Positions 46,748 through 58,577 of a stretch of DNA of 64,000 bases are shown one piece after another (positions within the stretch are counted from its first letter, which is position 1; the number at the start of each line of letters is the position of its first letter). The stretch lies in NCBI GenBank assembly GCA_903939845.1, contig CAJAIJ010000007.1, positions 1-64,000 of the forward strand. Direction: 5' to 3'. The position numbers and the translations under genes are program-made. Under the pieces are notes generated by a model. It had not been told where the DNA came from and searched no databases. It saw only the letters and a program-made list of their open reading frames with translations. This DNA comes from an uncultured Solirubrobacterales bacterium (GTDB lineage Bacteria > Actinomycetota > Thermoleophilia > Solirubrobacterales > 70-9).

Positions 46748-48085
46748 ATGGCAGGCAGGCTCAGGCATCTTCCCCTCATCGCCGTCCTGGTCTGGCTCCA
46801 GGCGGCCCAGGGTGCCGCGGCGTCCCCTCCCGTACCGCTCCCGAACCCGGACTCCCCCGCCTTCACGCCGGTCGTCGGGCCTCCCGGTCCGGCCGTCCGT
46901 GCGGTCGGACCGACTTCAGATTCCTGCCAGCGGATGCGCAAGCAGGTTCGTACCGGGAACTCACGTCCTGCCCTGATGGTGAGGGATCTCGCGACCGGAA
47001 AGCGGATCTGCTCCCTGAACCCGAAGGCGACCCGATCGCTCGCCTCGAACACCAAGCTGTTCACGACCTCTACCGCCTTCGGCCGACTCGGCAAGGAACA
47101 CCGGATGAGGACCAGACTCCTCGCTGACGCCCCGATCGGGCCCGATGGCGTACTCGACGGCAACCTGTTCCTGAAAGGTGGAGGGGACCCCAGCCTCGGG
47201 GTCGAGTCCTTCCTCGGCGTCTACTTCGGCGGTGGTGGGACCGACATAGCCGATCTCGCGATCAAGGCCAGGAAGGCCGGCCTGAAGGAGGTCACCGGTC
47301 GTCTCTATGCGGACGAGTCGGTGTTCGACTCGCTCCGGGGGGTGGCCGACTCCGGTTTTGCCACGAGCCCTTACATCGGACCGCTCTCGGGCCTTTCGAT
47401 CAACACCGGCTACACCAGCTCGAAGCTCTCCTCCTTCAGCGGGAACCCGGCCCGACTGGCCGCGCGAAGCCTGGTTCGGGAGCTGCGCAGCCGTAGCGTC
47501 GCGATCCGACCGGAGATCGCACTGAGGAAGGCTCCGCGATCGATCCGCTCCAGGGTGGTGGCCGAGCTGAAGTCGCCCGGGACCTTCTGGATGTCGCGGA
47601 TCACCAACGTCTACTCGAACAACTTCTTCGCCGAGATGATGCTCAAGGCGATCGGAGCCCACGTCTCAGGCAAGGGGAGCACCTCTGGCGGAGCCGACGT
47701 GGTTCGGGCCTACTCGGCCTCACTGGGCTCCAAGGTATCGCCCGTCGACGGCTCCGGCCTCACGGTCTCGAACCGATCGACCGCGGAAGAGGTGGTCGAC
47801 CTGTTGTCCGGGATCCGGAGGAAGCCCTGGTACGGCTCCTTCAGGGCCTCCCTGCCTCTGGCCGGCCGGGAAGGGACCGTCGCCGGACGTATGCGTGGCA
47901 GCACGGCCGAGGGCAGGTGCAGGCTGAAGACCGGAACGCTCACCGGTGTCAGCGCGCTCTCGGGCTACTGTCGGACCCGCTCCGGCAGGCAGCTGGCATT
48001 CTCGGTCCTGATGAACGGGGTCTCCGACACCTACGCCGCCCGGGCGGCCCAGGACCGGATTGCGGCGATCGTGGCCGGACCCTGA
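46748..48085 (+). CDS. dacB: D-alanyl-D-alanine carboxypeptidase/endopeptidase (PBP4 family, S13)
   Basis: SLASNTKLFTTSTA (SxxK), SNNFFAEMMLK (SxN), LKTGTLTGVSALSGY (KTG). Confidence 0.93.
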   Translation: MAGRLRHLPLIAVLVWLQAAQGAAASPPVPLPNPDSPAFTPVVGPPGPAVRAVGPTSDSCQRMRKQVRTGNSRPALMVRDLATGKRICSLNPKATRSLASNTKLFTTSTAFGRLGKEHRMRTRLLADAPIGPDGVLDGNLFLKGGGDPSLGVESFLGVYFGGGGTDIADLAIKARKAGLKEVTGRLYADESVFDSLRGVADSGFATSPYIGPLSGLSINTGYTSSKLSSFSGNPARLAARSLVRELRSRSVAIRPEIALRKAPRSIRSRVVAELKSPGTFWMSRITNVYSNNFFAEMMLKAIGAHVSGKGSTSGGADVVRAYSASLGSKVSPVDGSGLTVSNRSTAEEVVDLLSGIRRKPWYGSFRASLPLAGREGTVAGRMRGSTAEGRCRLKTGTLTGVSALSGYCRTRSGRQLAFSVLMNGVSDTYAARAAQDRIAAIVAGP

Positions 48086-48104
48086 CGAGACTCCCGCCCC
48101 TCGG

Positions 48105-50141
<2,037 letters not shown>

Positions 50142-50954
50142 CTACCCGACCGAGGCCCGCAATACCCGCTCGAAGTCGCGCTGCCTGAGGCCGTCGAGGC
50201 TGCCGTGATGAGTCAGGTCGAGGTGTAGCGGCGTCACCGAGATCCTCGATCGCGCGATCGATCCGACGTCGGTTCCTTCCTCGTCGTCGAGGCCGGGTTC
50301 GTAGCCGTAGATCCGGTATTGCCGCCGACCGGAACCGGGGTCGCCACCATCGACCAGCTCGAGCTCGTCCCGGTAGAGCCGTCTGCCGAGCCGGGTCACG
50401 TCGACCCCCTCGGGGGTCCCACCAGGGACGTTGATGTTCAGCAGGGTGCCCTCCGGCAGGGGGTGATCGATGATCTCGCGGACCGTTGCGGCCGTGAACC
50501 GGGCTCCGACATCGAAGTCGTAGGCCCGCTGTGGCCGATAGTCCATCTCGAGTTCGATCGACTGCTGAGAGACGGCCACGGCAGGCAGCCCCAGGACGAC
50601 ACCCTCCAGGGCGGCAGCGACCGTGCCAGAGTAGGTGACATCGTCGCCGAGGTTCAGTCCGTGGTTGATGCCCGACACGATCAGGTCCGGTCTCTCCCCC
50701 AGCAGGCCTACGTCTGCGAACCGGACGCAGTCGACCGGCGTCCCGTCGGTCGCGTGGCCGAGCTCACCGTCGTCGAACCTGATCTCCTCGACCGTGAGCG
50801 GGGAGCGGGTGGTGATGCTCCGGGCGGAGGCACTCCGGTTCGAGTCCGGTGCGATCAGATCGACCCGAACCCCCTCGATCTTTCGAAGCTCACGCCTCAG
50901 GGCCTGTATTCCCTGGGCACCTATGCCGTCGTCATTGGTAAGGAGGATTCTCAC
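50142..50954 (-). CDS. surE: 5'-nucleotidase SurE
   Basis: MRILLTNDDGIGAQGIQAL, GTPVDCVRF, SGINHGLNLGDDVTYSGTVAAALEG. Confidence 0.97.
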   Translation of the reverse strand: MRILLTNDDGIGAQGIQALRRELRKIEGVRVDLIAPDSNRSASARSITTRSPLTVEEIRFDDGELGHATDGTPVDCVRFADVGLLGERPDLIVSGINHGLNLGDDVTYSGTVAAALEGVVLGLPAVAVSQQSIELEMDYRPQRAYDFDVGARFTAATVREIIDHPLPEGTLLNINVPGGTPEGVDVTRLGRRLYRDELELVDGGDPGSGRRQYRIYGYEPGLDDEEGTDVGSIARSRISVTPLHLDLTHHGSLDGLRQRDFERVLRASVG

Positions 50955-50984
50955 CGGTCAAGGATATGGCAGAGAGCGGGCGTC

Positions 50985-51767
50985 TCAGGAAGGCGGTCGG
51001 TAGCCGACCTCGACCAGATACAGCCCCTCGGGTGGGGCCGTCTGACCGGCATCGCTGCGGTCGGCTCCGTCGAGCAGTCGCCGGAAGTCCTCGATGTTCC
51101 TGCTCCCGTCTGCAACCTCGACCATCGTGCCGACCAGAATCCGGACCATGTTGCGCATGAAGCTGTCGGCCGTAATCCAGAACTGGAGGAAATCGGCCCC
51201 CGCCGGTCGATCGCCGTCCGGCCGGAAGAACGTCCCTTCGTCCCGCCAGGAGGCAGCCTCGACCACACGCTCGAACCTGCGGTGGTAGGTATCGGTCGGG
51301 GTGAAGGCCGTGAAGTCGTGCTCCCCGATCAGGCACCGGGCCGCCTCTTCGAGCAGCGCCCGATCGAGGTCTCTGGTCACTGACCACGCGCGACCGCGGG
51401 CGAGGGGACTCGGGGGCCGAGCGGCATTGACCCGGTAGCAGTAGGTCCTGCTGATCGCGTCGCGACGGGCATCGAACCCTCCCGGGGCCGGCTCGACCGC
51501 GAGGATCGCAATCTCGGGCGGAGTCAGTCCGTTCAGACTGCGGACGATGTCGGGTGGCATCTCGCCCCCGAAATCGAAACTCGCCACCTGCCGGAGGGCG
51601 TGGACTCCACCATCGGTTCGTCCGGCCACGGTCAGGACGATCGGATCCGGGCCGAGCACGACCCCGAGAGCGTGTTCGATCTCGCCCTGAACGGTGCGCT
51701 GGTCATCCTGGCGGGCCCAGCCCTTGAACGGGCCACCGTCGTAGGCGATGGTCAGTCTGAAGTCCAT
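50985..51767 (-). CDS. truA: tRNA pseudouridine synthase A
   Basis: RLTIAYDGGPFKGWARQ, AGRTDGGVHALRQVASF, FMRNMVRILVGTMVEV. Confidence 0.96.
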   Translation of the reverse strand: MDFRLTIAYDGGPFKGWARQDDQRTVQGEIEHALGVVLGPDPIVLTVAGRTDGGVHALRQVASFDFGGEMPPDIVRSLNGLTPPEIAILAVEPAPGGFDARRDAISRTYCYRVNAARPPSPLARGRAWSVTRDLDRALLEEAARCLIGEHDFTAFTPTDTYHRRFERVVEAASWRDEGTFFRPDGDRPAGADFLQFWITADSFMRNMVRILVGTMVEVADGSRNIEDFRRLLDGADRSDAGQTAPPEGLYLVEVGYRPPS

Positions 51768-51777
51768 CCCGCAGAGT

Positions 51778-52617
51778 TCAGCCCGGAACGACCTCGTCGC
51801 CCGGCGGGTCGCCTCGGCGTCCGGTCGCGGTCGGTCGCCAGAGGCCTGCCCTCTGGGCCGCGAGGAAGGCGAGGTAAAGGGGGTTCAGGAAGAGGAAGCG
51901 CCTCCACAACCGCCGGGGCTCCGACTGGAGCCTGAAGACCCACTCCAAGCCCGACCGCTTCATCCAGTCCGGTGCCGATGGCTTGGTACCGGCGATGAAC
52001 TCGAAGGAACCGCCGACCCCGGCCATGGCGACGCCCGATCGGGGGGCCATGACATCGATGAAGTTCTCCTGGCGCGGGCAGCCGAGCCCTACGAGACAGA
52101 TCGACGCTCCCGAGCCGGCGATCTCGGCCGCGATCTCATCCTGCTCGGCCTCGGAGATCGGTCGGAAGGTCGAAGCCCTCCTGCCGGCGATCACCAGGCC
52201 GGGGAAGCGTCCTGAAAGCTCCTCCGCCAGACGATCGAGCACCGTCTGGCTGCTCCCGTAGAGGAATATCTTGAGTCCCTCCCGAGCGGCGGCTTCGGAG
52301 ATGGCGAGGGTGAAGTCGGGTCCATAGACCCGGGTGCGCAGGTCAGCGGAGTCGAGGAGATTGAGGGCCCACCGCACCGGCTGGCCACAGGTGAGATTCA
52401 GCTCGAACCGATTCAGGAGTCGCCGGCGCTGGCCGTGTAGCGCTCCTCCCATCACTCCGTGGACGGCCAGCAGCGAGATCCGCCAGGGCATCTTTTGACG
52501 CATTGCGGCGAGCGCGAGCTCGACCGCCTCTCGATGTTCGAGCCGGTCTACTCCGACGCCGAGAACATTCCCGCGAATCGGTTCTTCGAGTGGAGCGTGA
52601 TCCGGCGCGCCCGCCAT
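51778..52617 (-). CDS. WecG/TagA/CpsF family glycosyltransferase
   Basis: VGLGCPRQENFIDVMAPRSG, GVGGSFEFIAGTKPSAPDWMKRSGLEWVFRLQSEPRRL. Confidence 0.93.
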   Translation of the reverse strand: MAGAPDHAPLEEPIRGNVLGVGVDRLEHREAVELALAAMRQKMPWRISLLAVHGVMGGALHGQRRRLLNRFELNLTCGQPVRWALNLLDSADLRTRVYGPDFTLAISEAAAREGLKIFLYGSSQTVLDRLAEELSGRFPGLVIAGRRASTFRPISEAEQDEIAAEIAGSGASICLVGLGCPRQENFIDVMAPRSGVAMAGVGGSFEFIAGTKPSAPDWMKRSGLEWVFRLQSEPRRLWRRFLFLNPLYLAFLAAQRAGLWRPTATGRRGDPPGDEVVPG

Positions 52618-52624
52618 ATCGGAC

Positions 52625-52978
52625 TCAGACCAACTCGAGGAAGACCATCTCGGTCGAGTCCGACCGGCGCGGTCCGAGCTTGACGATCCGGGTGTAGCCG
52701 CCTTCGCGCTCGGCATACCGCGGTGCGATCTCCTCGAAAAGCTTGTGGACGAGGAACTTGTCCTGCCTCAAGGTCGCCAGTGCCTGGCGTCGGGCATGCA
52801 GATCTCCACGCTTTGCCAGAGTGATCAGCTTCTCGATCTCCGGCTTCGCGGCCTTTGCCTTGACCTGGCTGGTCTTGATCCGCTCGTGCTCGATCAGTTC
52901 CTTCGAGAGGTTCATCAGGAGGGCCTTGCGGTGGGCCGAGTCCCTTCCCAGCTTGTTTCTCTTCTTCTGGTGACGCAT
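52625..52978 (-). CDS. rplQ: 50S ribosomal protein L17
   Basis: MRHQKKRNKLGRDSAHRKALLMNLSKELIEHERIKTS. Confidence 0.97.
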   Translation of the reverse strand: MRHQKKRNKLGRDSAHRKALLMNLSKELIEHERIKTSQVKAKAAKPEIEKLITLAKRGDLHARRQALATLRQDKFLVHKLFEEIAPRYAEREGGYTRIVKLGPRRSDSTEMVFLELV

Positions 52979-53007
52979 GGTCTCTCTCCGTCCGCGATAC
53001 CGGTCCC

Positions 53008-53964
53008 TCAGGCCCGGAGGTCGTATCCCCGCTCTTGAAGGGTCTCGATCACTTCTTCGATCGACTTCTGACCAAAGTTCGGGATCGCCGAGAGCTCGGA
53101 TTCCGACTTCGTCAGGAGCTGGCCGATCGTCTCGACGCCGGCCCTCTTGAGGCAGTTGTAGGACCTCACGCTGAGCTCGAGTTCGTCGATCAGGATCTCG
53201 CCCTCGGGACCGTCGACGACGACGGTCTCCTCGATCACGCCGACCGGCACCGGCTCACGAGCGGTCAGCTCCTCGACCCGGTCCGGGTCGCTGAAGATGG
53301 CCAGGGTCTTGATCAGGATCTCGGAAGCCTCACGGAGCGCCGTCTTCGGCTCGATCGAGCCGTCGGTCTCCATCTCGAGCGTGAGCTTGTCGAAGTCGGT
53401 GCGCTGTCCGACACGTGCAGCCTCGACCTTGTAGGAGGCGCGCCTGATCGGGGAGAAGATCGAATCGATCGGGATCACGCCGATCGGCTGGTCGTCGTCC
53501 TTGTTCTCCTCGGCCGGCCTGTATCCCCTGCCCCTGCCGATGGTCAGGTAGACCTCGAGCTTGACCTTCTTCTCGAGGGTCGCGATCGGGGCCTTCGGGT
53601 TGAGGATCTCGACTCCGGCCGGGAGGTCGATGTCGGCGGCCGTGACGTTGCCCGGGCCGGTGACGACCAATGGGGCCTCGACCGCGTCGGCATCGGTGTG
53701 CATCTTGATGACGAGGTCCTTCAGGTTCAGGACGATGTCGGTCACGTCCTCTTTGACGCCCGAGATGCTCGAGAACTCATGGGAGACGCCTTCGATCCGG
53801 ACGCTGATGATGGCGGCGCCCCCGAGGGACGAGAGCAGGACTCGCCTCAGGCTCGATCCGAAGGTGTAGCCGAAGCCCTTGTCGAGAGGCTCGACCGTGA
53901 ACACGCCCCTGGTGTCGTCGATCTGCTCGGCGGTGATTCTCGGTACCTGAAAGTCTGTGCTCAT
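53008..53964 (-). CDS. rpoA: DNA-directed RNA polymerase alpha subunit
   Basis: EPLDKGFGYTFGSSLRRVLLSSLGGAAI, GRGRGYRPAEEN, LELSVRSYNCLKRAGVETIGQLL. Confidence 0.98.
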   Translation of the reverse strand: MSTDFQVPRITAEQIDDTRGVFTVEPLDKGFGYTFGSSLRRVLLSSLGGAAIISVRIEGVSHEFSSISGVKEDVTDIVLNLKDLVIKMHTDADAVEAPLVVTGPGNVTAADIDLPAGVEILNPKAPIATLEKKVKLEVYLTIGRGRGYRPAEENKDDDQPIGVIPIDSIFSPIRRASYKVEAARVGQRTDFDKLTLEMETDGSIEPKTALREASEILIKTLAIFSDPDRVEELTAREPVPVGVIEETVVVDGPEGEILIDELELSVRSYNCLKRAGVETIGQLLTKSESELSAIPNFGQKSIEEVIETLQERGYDLRA

Positions 53965-54043
53965 CTGTTCCTTGGTCTGTCGTTGACTGGGGGCGAAAGC
54001 CGCCCGTTTCCATGATCGGCCCTGGGGCCGCCGCTAACTCTTC

Positions 54044-54442
54044 TCAGACGCGACGCCGCTTGCGGGGGCGGCATCCGTTGTGCGCCTGCGGAGTCACATC
54101 CCTGACCGCACTTACCTCGAGTCCGGCAGCCTGAAGAGACCTCACGGCCGTGTCCCTGCCGGATCCTGCCCCCTTGGCGAACACTTCCACCTTCTGGAGA
54201 CCGTGCTCCATCCCCTTGCGGGCAGCAGCATCTGCCGTGACCTGGGCGGCGAACGGAGTCGACTTGCGCGACCCCTTGAACCCCGCGCTCCCGGCCGACT
54301 CCCAGGCAATCACGTTGCCTTCGAGGTCGGTGAGGGTGACGATCGTGTTGTTGAACGAAGTCTTGATGTGGGCCTGCCCGATGGCGACGTTCTTCTTCGC
54401 CTTGCGGCGTCCCTTGGTCTTTGCCGGTTTCTTCGGTGCCAT
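54044..54442 (-). CDS. rpsK: 30S ribosomal protein S11
   Basis: [60 protein letters not shown]. Confidence 0.98.
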   Translation of the reverse strand: MAPKKPAKTKGRRKAKKNVAIGQAHIKTSFNNTIVTLTDLEGNVIAWESAGSAGFKGSRKSTPFAAQVTADAAARKGMEHGLQKVEVFAKGAGSGRDTAVRSLQAAGLEVSAVRDVTPQAHNGCRPRKRRRV

Positions 54443-54461
54443 GACTAGTTGCTGACGCTCC

Positions 54462-54845
54462 TCACTTCGGTCCCGGCGCCTTCTTGCGGCCGGTCACGCT
54501 GGTCCTCTTCGGTCCCTTGCGGCTACGGGCATTGGTCTTGGTCCTCTGACCGCGAACCGGCAGCCCCCTTCGATGCCTGAGTCCCCGATAGGCGCCGATC
54601 TCCATCAGGCGCTTGACGTTCTGGGAACGCTCCCTGCGAAGGTCTCCCTCGACCTCCAGCGACTCGATCGCGTCCCTGAGCCTGACGATTTCGTCCTCGG
54701 TCAGGTCCTTGATCTGGGTGTCACGGTCGATCCCGGCATCGTCGAGCAGCTGGGCGGCAGTCGTCCTGCCGATTCCGTAGACATAGGTCAGGCCGACCTC
54801 TGCCCGCTTGTTGACCGGAAGGTTGACTCCAGCGATTCGTGCCAT
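54462..54845 (-). CDS. rpsM: 30S ribosomal protein S13
   Basis: [58 protein letters not shown]. Confidence 0.98.
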   Translation of the reverse strand: MARIAGVNLPVNKRAEVGLTYVYGIGRTTAAQLLDDAGIDRDTQIKDLTEDEIVRLRDAIESLEVEGDLRRERSQNVKRLMEIGAYRGLRHRRGLPVRGQRTKTNARSRKGPKRTSVTGRKKAPGPK

Positions 54846-54847
54846 TG

Positions 54848-54961
54848 CTAGCCCTGCCTCTGCTTGTGACGAGGGTTTTCGCAGATGACCATGACCCGGC
54901 CGCGTCGCCGGATTATCTTGCACTTTTCACACATCGGTTTTACCGAGGCTCGGACCTTCAT
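54848..54961 (-). CDS. rpmJ: 50S ribosomal protein L36
   Basis: [37 protein letters not shown] (37 aa, zinc-type), read from the sequence; not in the supplied ORF track. Confidence 0.97.
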   Translation of the reverse strand: MKVRASVKPMCEKCKIIRRRGRVMVICENPRHKQRQG

Positions 54962-54990
54962 CGTTCCTGAATTCCTTTGGAAGAGATCTC

Positions 54991-55018
54991 CCTGAAGCCC
55001 CAGTAGACGGGCTTCGGG
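54991..55018. terminator. Stem-loop between map and rpmJ
   Basis: CCTGAAGCCC-CAGTAGAC-GGGCTTCGGG, 10-bp stem with one wobble. Confidence 0.5.
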
Positions 55019-55065
55019 CGCGAAAATCTGCCCCTGAGGGCGAATGAGAACGATAGCAGGAAGAT

Positions 55066-55821
55066 TCAGTCCTCGTCCCAGGGGGTGAGCACGCGAGGGC
55101 CTTCCCGCGTTGCAGCCACCGTGTACTCGAAGTGAGTAGCCATCGATCCGTCTTCGGAATAGACCGACCAGCCGTCCTCATCCATCACGATGCCCGGCCC
55201 GCCGGCATTGACCATGGGTTCGATCGCGAACACCATTCCGACCTCGATCTCGGCGCCCCGGCCAGGTGGGCCGTAGTTCGGGATCTGGGGCTCTTCGTGC
55301 ATCGCCTGGCCGATTCCGTGACCGACCAGGGACCTGATCACCGAGAATCCCTCGGCCTCGACCCTGGTCTGGACCGCATGGGAGATGTCGCTCACCCGGT
55401 TGCCAGGGATCATCTGGGCGGCCCCGACCCGGAGTGCGTCGTGGGTTACCTCGAGCAGCCTCTCGGTCTCGGGATCGATCTCGCTGACCGGGAAGGTTGC
55501 AGCGCCATCGGCGATCCAGCCGTCGAGCGTGACGCCGACGTCGATCGAGAGGATGTCGCCCTTCTCGAGCTCGTACGGCCCCGGAATCCCGTGGACGACC
55601 AGGGAGTTGGGAGAGGCACAGATGGATGCCGGGAAGCCCCGGTAACCCTTGAAGGTCGGTATCGCACCCTGAGAGAGGATGAACTTCTCGGCTGCCTCGT
55701 CGAGCTCGGCCGTGGTCACGCCCGGCCTGACCTTCGACCCGAGCATCTTCAGGCAGCGGGCATGGACGTCCCCGGCCCGCGCCATGGCCTCGATCTGCTC
55801 CTCGGTCCTGCGATGGATCAT
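55066..55821 (-). CDS. map: Type I methionine aminopeptidase
   Basis: [54 protein letters not shown]. Confidence 0.97.
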   Translation of the reverse strand: MIHRRTEEQIEAMARAGDVHARCLKMLGSKVRPGVTTAELDEAAEKFILSQGAIPTFKGYRGFPASICASPNSLVVHGIPGPYELEKGDILSIDVGVTLDGWIADGAATFPVSEIDPETERLLEVTHDALRVGAAQMIPGNRVSDISHAVQTRVEAEGFSVIRSLVGHGIGQAMHEEPQIPNYGPPGRGAEIEVGMVFAIEPMVNAGGPGIVMDEDGWSVYSEDGSMATHFEYTVAATREGPRVLTPWDED

Positions 55822-55846
55822 CCGTCAGATGCCGCTCGGACCCGGC

Positions 55847-56521
55847 TCAGGTTCCCTCTTCGAGACTCAAGGTCGAAACCAGAGTCCTGATCGCCTCGCC
55901 GACGCGGTCCGGATCCATCGAGCCGTCGACTCTGTTCAGCAGCGCCTGTCCATCGTAGAAGTCGACCAGAGGCGCAGTCTTGTCGTGGTACTGGACGAGC
56001 CTGTTCCTGATCACTTCGGCGTTGTCGTCGTCCCGGACGATCAGCTCCGAGCCGTCGATGTCGCAGACGCCCTCCTGCTCGGGCGGACTGAAGTCGACGT
56101 GGTAGACGTGATTGCCTTCGGTGCAGACGCGGCGGCCCGAAAGACGGCGCACGATCTCGTCGTCGGGGACGTCGATCAGGATCACGGCGGTCAACTGCCT
56201 CGAGATCTCCCCGAGCTTCTGGTCCAGCGCCTCGGCCTGGGGCACGGTCCTGGGAAAGCCATCGAGGATGAAGCCGTGGTCGGCCTCACCGCTCTCGAGT
56301 CGATCGGCGATCACTCCGATGATCACCTCGTCCGGGACGAGGTCACCTCTGTCCATGTACTCCTTCGCCTTCAGGCCGACATCGGTGCCGTCCTTGACGG
56401 CCCCGCGCAGGATGTCACCGGTGGCGTAGTAGGGCAGCTCCAGATCCTCCTGGAGGCGTTCGCCCTGAGTGCCCTTGCCGGAGCCGGGTGGGCCGAGGAG
56501 TATCAGGTTCAGGTCAGCCAT
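55847..56521 (-). CDS. adk: Adenylate kinase
   Basis: LILLGPPGSGKGTQGERL, GFILDGFPRTVPQAEAL, RLSGRRVCTEGNHVYHVDFSPP. Confidence 0.97.
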   Translation of the reverse strand: MADLNLILLGPPGSGKGTQGERLQEDLELPYYATGDILRGAVKDGTDVGLKAKEYMDRGDLVPDEVIIGVIADRLESGEADHGFILDGFPRTVPQAEALDQKLGEISRQLTAVILIDVPDDEIVRRLSGRRVCTEGNHVYHVDFSPPEQEGVCDIDGSELIVRDDDNAEVIRNRLVQYHDKTAPLVDFYDGQALLNRVDGSMDPDRVGEAIRTLVSTLSLEEGT

Positions 56522-56608
56522 CGTGTGGAGTCCGGTCCGGGTGACACCGGGACGAGATCAGACCGGGGTCAGGAGGGTAGCGCAGCGAGCCGGGCCGGAG
56601 GGTTCCTG

Positions 56609-57880
56609 TTACTTGAGGAAGCCTTCGTAGTTCCGCATCATCAGCTGGGCTTCGAGCTGCTTGACGAAGTCCAGGGCGACGCCGACCACGATCAGGATCG
56701 AGGTTCCGGCGAAGAAGAATCCGCCGCCGACGTTGTTGAAGAGGATCGTCGGGAAGGCCGCTACGGCGCCGAGGTAGAGGGCGCCGGGGAAGGTCAACCG
56801 TGACAGGACCCGGTCGAGGTACTCGGCCGTCGGTCTGCCTGGCCGCACGCCGGGAATGAATCCGCCGTACTTCTTGAGGTTGTCGGCCTGGTCCACCGGA
56901 TTGAAGGTGACGGCCGTGTAGAAGTAGGTGAAGATGATGATGAAGAAGACCTCTCCGACCACGTAGGCCCAGCCGCCCGGGTTGAGGAAGGCGGCCACGT
57001 CCAGAGCCCACGGCGTGTTGATCAACTGGCCGACCGTCGGGGGAAGGGCCATGATCGATGCCGCGAAGATGACCGGGATCACTCCGGCCATGTTCACCCT
57101 CAGGGGCAGGTAGGTGGAGCCGCCGGAGGTCATCTTCCTGCCGACCACGCGCTTTGCGTACTGGACCGGGATCCGTCGCTGCCCTTCCTGGACGAAGACG
57201 ATCGCCACGATCACGCCGAGGATCACGAAAGGCAGAAGTACGACGAAGACCTGATCCGGGTTGGTCCACCACTGCTGGATGCCCGGCAGGACGCCGGAGA
57301 CGATGGAGGCGAAGATCAGGAGCGATATTCCGTTGCCGACCCCGCGCTGGGTGATCAGCTCGCCCATCCACATCAGGAGCGTCGTGCCGGCTGTCAGGCA
57401 GATGACGATCAGGAACACGTTCGGGGCGTTCAGGCTCTCGACGACGCTCTCGCCGCCGGCCGGAGCCAGCGAGTTGAAGAGGAATACGTAGGCGAACGAC
57501 TGCATCGCGGCGAGGCCGACGGTCAGATACCGGGTGTACTGGGTGATCTTCTGCTGACCGACCTCGCCCTCCTTCTGGAGCTTCTCGAGCGACGGCAGCA
57601 CCACGGTCAACAGCTGCAGGATGATCGAGGCCGTGATGTAGGGCATGATCCCGAGCGCGAAGAGCGACAGTCGGGACAGGCTTCCGCCCGAGAACAGGTT
57701 CAGGAAGCCGAGGATGTTGGAGCCGGTCAGCTGACTTTCCAGCTGCTCGATCGCATCGATGTTGACCCCGGGAACCGGTATGTAGGCACCGAGCCGGTAG
57801 AGGGCGAGGATCGCCGCGACGAAGAGCAGCTTGCGCCGGATCTCCGGGACCGAGAAGGCCTTGGCGATGGTTGCGATCAT
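56609..57880 (-). CDS. secY: Preprotein translocase subunit SecY
   Basis: YRLGAYIPVPGVNIDAIEQL, FALGIMPYITASIILQLLTVVLP, EGQRRIPVQYAKRVVG, KKYGGFIPGVRPGRPTAEYLDRVLSRLTFPGALYLGAVA. Confidence 0.98.
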   Translation of the reverse strand: MIATIAKAFSVPEIRRKLLFVAAILALYRLGAYIPVPGVNIDAIEQLESQLTGSNILGFLNLFSGGSLSRLSLFALGIMPYITASIILQLLTVVLPSLEKLQKEGEVGQQKITQYTRYLTVGLAAMQSFAYVFLFNSLAPAGGESVVESLNAPNVFLIVICLTAGTTLLMWMGELITQRGVGNGISLLIFASIVSGVLPGIQQWWTNPDQVFVVLLPFVILGVIVAIVFVQEGQRRIPVQYAKRVVGRKMTSGGSTYLPLRVNMAGVIPVIFAASIMALPPTVGQLINTPWALDVAAFLNPGGWAYVVGEVFFIIIFTYFYTAVTFNPVDQADNLKKYGGFIPGVRPGRPTAEYLDRVLSRLTFPGALYLGAVAAFPTILFNNVGGGFFFAGTSILIVVGVALDFVKQLEAQLMMRNYEGFLK

Positions 57881-58398
57881 CAGTCTTCGATCAGCTCACA
57901 GCTTCCGCCGGCGGCCTCGATCTTCTCGCGCGCGGTGGCGCTGAATCCGTGAGCCGTGACCTTGAGTGCCTTGGTGACTTCGCCCCTGGCCAGAATCTTG
58001 ACCGGATCGGATCGCTTGGCCAGGCCGACTTCCCTGAGCGTCTCCGGGTTCACCTCTGCTCCGGCGTCGAATCGCGCCTCGAGATCCGACAGGTTGACCG
58101 GCTGGGTCGAGGTTCGGAAGTTCTCGAACGGCATCGACTTCTTCATGTGGGGTCCGCGCAGCTTGCGCATCCGCATCTGGATCGGGTTCTGGCCGCCTTC
58201 GAGATTGACCTTCTGCTTGTTGCCCGAGCGCTGTCCCTGGCCGCCGTGTCCGCGGCCGGAGGTCTTGCCGACCCCGGAGCCCTCGCCCCTGCCGACCCGC
58301 TTGCGCGGACGCCGGGAACCGGGCTTCGGCCTGAGGTTGTGCAGGCCGATCTCCTCGGACCTGCCGCCTGTGGTCTCTTTCTTCTCGTTCTCGGCCAT
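57880..58398 (-). CDS. rplO: 50S ribosomal protein L15
   Basis: GLHNLRPKPGSRRPRKRVGRGEGSGVGKTSGRGHGGQGQRSG. Confidence 0.97.
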   Translation of the reverse strand: MAENEKKETTGGRSEEIGLHNLRPKPGSRRPRKRVGRGEGSGVGKTSGRGHGGQGQRSGNKQKVNLEGGQNPIQMRMRKLRGPHMKKSMPFENFRTSTQPVNLSDLEARFDAGAEVNPETLREVGLAKRSDPVKILARGEVTKALKVTAHGFSATAREKIEAAGGSCELIED

Positions 58399-58577
58399 CA
58401 GGAACCCTCGACCTCGACCAGGTGGGACACGATCCTGAGCTGACCCTGCAGCTGTGGGCCGTCTTCACGTTCGACGGTCGAGCCGATCTTGCTGAGTCCG
58501 AGCGCCTCCAGAGTCTTCCTCTGGTGCGGGTTGGTCTTGATGTTCGACCGGATCTGCCGGATCTTGACCTTGGCCAT
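58398..58577 (-). CDS. rpmD: 50S ribosomal protein L30
   Basis: [59 protein letters not shown] (59 aa), read from the sequence; not in the supplied ORF track. Confidence 0.96.
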   Translation of the reverse strand: MAKVKIRQIRSNIKTNPHQRKTLEALGLSKIGSTVEREDGPQLQGQLRIVSHLVEVEGS

